Notes under the pieces: model-generated
Databases searched by the model: none
Seen by the model: only the letters and a program-made list of their open reading frames with translations
What the model was told of the DNA's origin: nothing
Shown here: positions 63,598 through 64,000 of the stretch, one piece after another
Layout of the letters: each line of letters starts with the position of its first letter
Position numbering within the stretch: position 1 is the stretch's first letter
Program-made: the position numbers and the translations under genes
NCBI GenBank assembly: GCA_965202875.1
Contig: OZ241870.1
Span: forward strand, 3,286,001-3,350,000
Direction: 5' to 3'
Length of the DNA: 64,000 nt
From: HK1 sp965202875
Lineage (GTDB): Bacteria > Pseudomonadota > Gammaproteobacteria > HK1

Positions 63598-64000
63598 ATG
63601 CTCACCGACCCTCCCCTGCAACCCCGCGGACGCCCCTGCAAGGTCGGGGCCGGGGATATCGCGATCCACATCCGCCGCCGGATCACCGGCGGTGATCTGC
63701 TCTACGGCGAGAAGCTCCCGCCCGAACGCGCGTTCGCGGACCAGTTCGGCGTCTCGCGCGGAACGGTGCGCGATGCGTTGCAGCGGCTCGAAGAAGGCGG
63801 ATTCGTCGAGAAGCGTCCGGGAAGCGGGACTTACGTGGCCTATTCCGAAACCGAGACGATGCCGATCACGCAGTCGACGAGCCCGTTGGAGCTGATTGAC
63901 GCCCGCTACGCGCTGGAGCCGCAAATCGTGCGCTTGTCGGTCCTCAACGCCACCGAGCAGGCGCTCGTGAAGGCGCAACGGCCGCTGGAAGCGATGGAGC
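63598..64000 (+). CDS. GntR/FCD-family transcriptional regulator, 3' end outside window
   Basis: 134 residues visible from the ATG at 63598 (GAGAG upstream). Winged HTH of the GntR family at about 22-85: LPPERAFADQFGVSRGTVRD, ALQRLEEGGFVEKRPGSGTY. Then LELIDARYALEPQIVRLSVL, the start of an FCD effector domain. Divergent from the glutamine synthetase-Glx operon, which it probably controls. Confidence 0.88.
   Translation, partial: MLTDPPLQPRGRPCKVGAGDIAIHIRRRITGGDLLYGEKLPPERAFADQFGVSRGTVRDALQRLEEGGFVEKRPGSGTYVAYSETETMPITQSTSPLELIDARYALEPQIVRLSVLNATEQALVKAQRPLEAME

Overview
The window is a strongly G+C-rich bacterial chromosome fragment, most likely from a proteobacterium. The evidence is LIV-type ABC transporters, a GlxBCD-like glutamate synthase set, XdhC and AroB with close proteobacterial-type sequences, TAT-type signals on substrate-binding proteins, and dispersed REP-like palindromes. 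I cannot name the genus. I saw no rRNA, tRNA, CRISPR array or replication origin. Intact catabolic and transport genes sit among many gene relics, insertion-sequence remnants and partial duplications, which suggests a genome that is rearranging and losing genes.

Layout. 1-12.2 kb is accessory: a minus-strand cassette (YaaW/DUF3944-like protein, membrane coiled-coil protein, a large protein with a nuclease-like segment and a glycine zipper, and the start of a small AT-richer gene), a DUF433 protein, a frameshifted HTH regulator, an AAA ATPase with a C-terminal PD-(D/E)XK-like domain, a relic of a type ISP restriction-modification enzyme, an M20 peptidase behind an amidohydrolase relic, and an AbiEii-like nucleotidyltransferase with a small partner. 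12.8-18.7 kb holds purine-catabolism genes (PuuE, PucG-like aminotransferase), lysA, a BacNav-type sodium channel and thpR. 19.4-23.4 kb holds a multi-pass membrane protein and a substrate-binding protein with one LivH permease. 23.5-28.3 kb is a complete LIV-type ABC transporter on the minus strand. 28.6-31.9 kb holds a Phd/VapC-type pair, a UbiD-family decarboxylase and an AhpD-glutaredoxin fusion. 31.9-36.2 kb is an array of very small membrane/coiled-coil genes, their broken copies, HNH remnants and IS21-like ends. 36.2-42.1 kb holds a tam relic, a HAD phosphatase, xdhC and a second LIV-type set lacking ATPases.

42.5-53.1 kb holds another small membrane gene, a beta-barrel adhesin relic, a Gfo/Idh/MocA oxidoreductase, a MaoC-like dehydratase diverging from an SDR, aroB, a histidine phosphatase, a Uma2-family endonuclease, a livF relic, a PRISE-type reductase and a zinc alcohol dehydrogenase. 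At 53.3-56.1 kb an M24 peptidase gene is split by an intact ISKra4-family element. At 56.3-56.9 kb an IS1380-family remnant abuts a truncated secreted-protein gene. 56.9-63.2 kb carries a glutamine synthetase-like enzyme followed by GlxB-, GlxC- and GlxD-like proteins, all on the minus strand, with a divergent GntR/FCD regulator that runs off the right end.

How the genes work together: PuuE, the PucG-like enzyme and XdhC point to purine/ureide nitrogen use. Three LIV-type uptake modules and the glutamine synthetase-GlxBCD cluster point to scavenging of organic nitrogen, possibly methylated amines through gamma-glutamyl intermediates. The most unusual parts are the small-gene array at 32-36 kb, the YaaW-like/glycine-zipper cassette at 0-4.7 kb, and the repeated finding of a short second copy of a gene's own 3' end just downstream of it.
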